From an uncultured Lachnospiraceae bacterium (GTDB lineage Bacteria > Bacillota > Clostridia > Lachnospirales > Lachnospiraceae), in NCBI GenBank assembly GCA_900320485.1, contig ONSO01000010.1, positions 1 to 34,837 on the forward strand: DNA of 34,837 nucleotides, read 5' to 3'. Under the pieces are notes generated by a model. The model ran no database searches and was not told the origin of the DNA. It saw only the letters and a list, made by a program, of their open reading frames with translations. The translations under genes were made by a program, and so were the position numbers. Positions 31,967 to 34,837 of this stretch are shown piece after piece. The first letter of the stretch is position 1. Every line of letters starts with the position of its first letter.

Positions 31967-33121
31967 TTACAGTCCAAAGGGGATCAGGGAATCCAGGATC
32001 TCACGGCTGCACCGTCTCCATCCCTCCGGGAGCCATGCGCCAAATCTCTCAAATACGTCCTCTGAGGTTGTCTCCCTGAGGATCTCCTCGATCACGTCGA
32101 CGTTCTGCCAGGTAAACTGACGCTTTGCCGCCGCTTCGCTCAGCCTCGCGATAACGTCCGTGCCATATTCTTCCATGAGAAATGCCACAAAGCGTGTCCC
32201 ATACTGATATTCGTTCTGGGAAGAGCTTCTGTCCGCCAGGGTGTATTCCCTGAAAGCCTTCTCCGGATCCTCCAGCATGGCGGAAGGATCAAAGGTGATC
32301 AGATAAGTGTCATCATCCACGTACTGGATCATTTCCCAACAAGGCGTCCCCAGCTCCAGCGCGATCCTCCATTCGGCATAATTGCCGATGCCTTCCTCCA
32401 AAACGCTCCCCAGATTAGGACTTTGACGCAGCCGGAGCACGTGCGCCATTTCATGATAAAATACCTCTCCGCTCGACTTTTCAGGATCAAAATCCTCATC
32501 AAAGAAAACCACTTCGTTCGTATCCGCCCACTCCACGGCGCCGTCATTTTTATAAACCCGGATCATAACGTTCACCTTGTCTTCGGGGTAAGGGATCCCG
32601 CGAAAGCCATCACCGAAAAAGAAATCCCTTGCGGTCGCGTTTTCGGCAAAGAGGTGGTCATCGTAACTAAGGCCATAAAGTGCCTCTTCCTTCTCCATGA
32701 CTTCTTTAATCTTATCGGCCACGTCCCTTGGAAGAACTGCTCCCTTCTCGATCCAAAGTGCGAAGCGATCCCCCAAATAATACGTGTTTTTTTCAAAGGA
32801 AATCATCTCCCCCGTCTCTCTTGCCAAAAGCTCAGACAGTTCATCCACGTCTGCCTCGGGCGCCTGTGTCTGCTCATCGTTACCTGCATCAGCTTCTCCA
32901 TCCGCCTCTTTTTCGGAGCTGCTTTCCTTCGAAGCATCTGCGTTGGCATATTCTTCCTGCACGGTTGATTTATCAGCATCCTCTTTCTGCACGGCCCGGG
33001 CAGCCTCGGTATCATCCCCCGTTCCTTCGGCGCCCGTTCCCTGACAGGCACCAAGGTTTCCCGCAAGTACCACTGCCGCACAAAGCGCCGCAAGTCTTAA
33101 AATTCTTCTTCGTTTTTTCAT
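31967..33121 (-). CDS. Lipoprotein with HExxH zinc-metallopeptidase domain
   Basis: 384 aa. A signal peptide (KKRRRILRL, then a hydrophobic run) ends in the lipobox LGAC with C26 as the lipidated residue, so it is anchored outside the cell membrane. Residues 30-95 are a low-complexity acidic linker. A peptidase domain follows with HEMAH (223-227) and the likely third zinc ligand in LEEGIGNY (E242 or E243), the gluzincin arrangement. Substrate unknown. The ATG at 33121 has GAGG upstream; an in-frame ATG 54 nt earlier would place extra charged residues before the signal peptide. Neighbours give no functional hint. Confidence 0.8.
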   Translation of the reverse strand: MKKRRRILRLAALCAAVVLAGNLGACQGTGAEGTGDDTEAARAVQKEDADKSTVQEEYANADASKESSSEKEADGEADAGNDEQTQAPEADVDELSELLARETGEMISFEKNTYYLGDRFALWIEKGAVLPRDVADKIKEVMEKEEALYGLSYDDHLFAENATARDFFFGDGFRGIPYPEDKVNVMIRVYKNDGAVEWADTNEVVFFDEDFDPEKSSGEVFYHEMAHVLRLRQSPNLGSVLEEGIGNYAEWRIALELGTPCWEMIQYVDDDTYLITFDPSAMLEDPEKAFREYTLADRSSSQNEYQYGTRFVAFLMEEYGTDVIARLSEAAAKRQFTWQNVDVIEEILRETTSEDVFERFGAWLPEGWRRCSREILDSLIPFGL

Positions 33122-33251
33122 TTTTCCAACCTCATGCTTTCTTTTCTGAATGACCGTGAACTTGGCACGGATCACTCTCCATACCCATTCATTGTCATAA
33201 ATTCAAAAAAGGTTCACAAGACGGATCTGACTTACGGAGTACTTACGGGGT

Positions 33252-34430
33252 TTACAGGGCCATGCGGTAGATTGCCAAGATATCATCATAGTCCAAAGGC
33301 TTATATCCGATCAGCGTCCTCGTCTTTTCCCTGCTGCAGCGCCATGCCAGCGTCTCCAGGTCCTCTTCCTTAACGTCAAGCTCGTGAAGGCTGATCGGCA
33401 TGCCAAGGGAAACGTAATAATCCTCCTGCATCTTGATTGCTTTCAGCACCGTCTCCTCGGGATGTTCAAAGTTTACGTCAACGTTCCAGACGTTCTTACT
33501 CCACTGCAGGAAACGGGGAACGTTGGCCTTATAAACATATCTCGCCCAGCTACACCAAAGGGCAGCCAGTCCAGCGCCGTGGGCAATCCTGGGATACATG
33601 CCGGAAAGCTCGTGCTCCAGCTGATGCACCACCAGCTGAAAGCTTCTGCCACACTGGGTCAGGCCATTATGCGCCAGGGATGATGCCCACGTCATGTTGG
33701 CCCTGGCTTCGTAATTTTCCGGATCCTTAAGGCAGTCTGCGCCTGCCTTGATCACACTCTTGATCACTGCCTCCGCGATGGCATCCGTGAGGTACGTATC
33801 CTCCCCCGGGCAGAAATACCGCTCCATGGTATGCATGGCTATGTCCACGGCACCGCAGGCCGTCTGATATGCATTTACCGTATAGGTCAGCTCAGGATTC
33901 TCAATGGCAAAATTCATGCGGTTAAGGGGACTTCCGTAGCCCCGCTTTATGCCGGTCTCCTCGTCCGTGATGACACAGGAATTTGACATCTCAGAGCCTG
34001 CTGCCGCAATGGTCAGAATGCAGCCCTTCGGCAAGGTTTTCTTAGGCTGGGCTTTCCCCATGGTAAAGTCCCATACGTCCACGTCAGGATTCGCCACGCC
34101 GTTGGCAATGTCCTTGGCAGAATCTATGACGGAACCGCCCCCCACGGCCAAAATAAAGTCCACGCCTTCTTCCTGACACAGGGCAATGCCGCGGCGGACC
34201 ATCCTGATCTCTGGATTTGCCTGAACGCCGCCCAGCAACACGTAATCAATGCCCCGATCCTTCAGGTACCCTTCCACGCGGCCAATGAGCCCGCTTCGCA
34301 CGGCGCTGCCGCCGCCATAGTGGATCAGCACCTTTTTAGGTGCATATTCCGCAATGATCTCTCCCACCTTTTTCTCTTCATCTTTGCCAAAATACACCCG
34401 CGTCGGCGTGTCATATATAAAATTATTCAC
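33252..34430 (-). CDS. Iron-containing alcohol dehydrogenase (butanol dehydrogenase-like)
   Basis: 392-aa group III alcohol dehydrogenase that interconverts aldehydes and alcohols with NAD(P)H; resembles BdhA/YqhD-type enzymes. The nucleotide-binding motif is AVGGGSVIDSAK (95-106). Metal ligands are D196 and H200 in GAVDIAMH and two further histidines, likely H273 in LEHELSG and H284 in RIAHGAG. The start codon is GTG at 34430 with AGGAGG 7 nt upstream. It lies 34 bp after the sensor kinase on the same strand. A role in fermentation or aldehyde detoxification fits the family. Confidence 0.92.
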   Translation of the reverse strand: MNNFIYDTPTRVYFGKDEEKKVGEIIAEYAPKKVLIHYGGGSAVRSGLIGRVEGYLKDRGIDYVLLGGVQANPEIRMVRRGIALCQEEGVDFILAVGGGSVIDSAKDIANGVANPDVDVWDFTMGKAQPKKTLPKGCILTIAAAGSEMSNSCVITDEETGIKRGYGSPLNRMNFAIENPELTYTVNAYQTACGAVDIAMHTMERYFCPGEDTYLTDAIAEAVIKSVIKAGADCLKDPENYEARANMTWASSLAHNGLTQCGRSFQLVVHQLEHELSGMYPRIAHGAGLAALWCSWARYVYKANVPRFLQWSKNVWNVDVNFEHPEETVLKAIKMQEDYYVSLGMPISLHELDVKEEDLETLAWRCSREKTRTLIGYKPLDYDDILAIYRMAL

Positions 34431-34464
34431 CTCAAAACCTCCTTTGGCATTATTAACAAATTCT

Positions 34465-34837
34465 TTATTCTTTTCTCCACTGGGTCGTCACCTTGAACAG
34501 GTCTCCGTCCACGTCTATGTCTAACTTGCCGCCCTGAAGCTCCGTAAAACTTCGCACGATGGCAAGACCAAGACCGCTTCCCTCCACGCTTCCCCGGGAG
34601 GCATCGCCGCGGACAAATCTCTCCGTCAGCTCCTGTGCCGGTACGTAAAGCTCCGCTTCCGTGATGTTCTTTACCGCCACGGTCACCCACCCGTCCGATT
34701 CCGTCATGGTAATATATACCCTCGTTCCGGGCATGGCATACTTCAAAATATTATTAAACAAATTCTCGTAGATCCGATAGGTTTTTTCACTGTCCAGCCT
34801 GAGGATCACCTTCTCCTCCGGCATGGAGATCCGCGTC
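34465..34837 (-). CDS. Sensor histidine kinase, C-terminal ATPase part (cut by window edge)
   Basis: The frame continues past 34837 without a stop, so only the last 124 or so residues are visible. HATPase features: N box LFNNILKYAMPGTRVYI, the segment AQELTERFVRGDASRG and the G2 box GSGLGLAIV. The usual DxGxG box is replaced by VKNITEAEL, as in many clostridial OmpR-partner kinases. The phosphorylated histidine and sensor lie outside the window. Whether it controls the adjacent dehydrogenase is unknown. Confidence 0.88.
   Translation of the reverse strand, partial: TRISMPEEKVILRLDSEKTYRIYENLFNNILKYAMPGTRVYITMTESDGWVTVAVKNITEAELYVPAQELTERFVRGDASRGSVEGSGLGLAIVRSFTELQGGKLDIDVDGDLFKVTTQWRKE

Noticed and set aside
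1-34837. Apparent abundance of the tetranucleotide ACGT
   Set aside because: A hand count over the first 3.4 kb gave about 20 against about 13 expected, too modest and too approximate to claim a methylation or avoidance signal.
1-34837. tRNA, rRNA, insertion sequence or phage genes
   Set aside because: None seen: no tRNA cloverleaf with a CCA-type end, no transposase or integrase frame.

Overview
The window looks like chromosome of an anaerobic Firmicute of the class Clostridia, most likely a gut Lachnospiraceae member. The support is the gene families: AddAB rather than RecBCD, ECF-type thiamine and thiazole transporters under TPP riboswitches, GH67/GH2/GH3 sugar enzymes without signal peptides, a TetM-like GTPase fused to a YacP/Rae1-type nuclease, and strong AGGAGG ribosome binding sites. 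Genus is inference only. Almost every gene lies on the minus strand; thiT is the one clear plus-strand gene.

From 1 to 10 kb the window is carbohydrate metabolism. An alpha-glucuronidase (GH67) and a large GH2 enzyme form an operon that runs into the start of an MraY-like gene cut by the left edge. A GH3 beta-xylosidase/beta-glucosidase has its own promoter. Together they suggest intracellular breakdown of glucuronoxylan oligosaccharides. Between them (5.8-7.9 kb) lies an accessory patch. It holds a PD-(D/E)XK-like protein of unknown role, a 42-bp tandem repeat, and two diverged direct copies of a ~250-nt element. The copies keep the same -10 box, the same hairpin spacing and base-pair-preserving changes, so they look like a structured RNA family.

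From 10 to 14 kb is a TetM/EF-G-like GTPase fused to a Rae1/YacP NYN nuclease domain, followed upstream by a repeat-rich intergenic region with a terminator and five 74-bp hairpin units. From 14 to 20.6 kb is a thiamin region. A TPP-riboswitch-controlled operon thiW-thiM/E-thiD-thiC runs leftwards and a second TPP riboswitch drives thiT rightwards, with a decayed secreted CBM2-like gene between them. The set fits de novo pyrimidine synthesis, imported thiazole and imported thiamine; no thiazole synthase genes are visible here.

From 20.6 to 31.8 kb is DNA repair and housekeeping: addA, addB, an unrecognised 242-aa gene, exodeoxyribonuclease III, a hot-dog thioesterase, a class B DnaJ and ribosomal protein bL25/Ctc. 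The right end holds a lipoprotein metallopeptidase, an iron-dependent alcohol dehydrogenase and the 3' part of a sensor histidine kinase.

A recurring theme is tandem repetition. Three unrelated conserved proteins (the GTPase fusion, ThiM/E and DnaJ) carry in-frame tandem repeats of 45, 36 and 39 bp. The intergenic regions carry arrays with periods of 16-17, 19, 41, 42 and 74 bp. Several plausible promoters, terminators and leader elements could be placed by eye; all RNA-level claims are predictions from the sequence.
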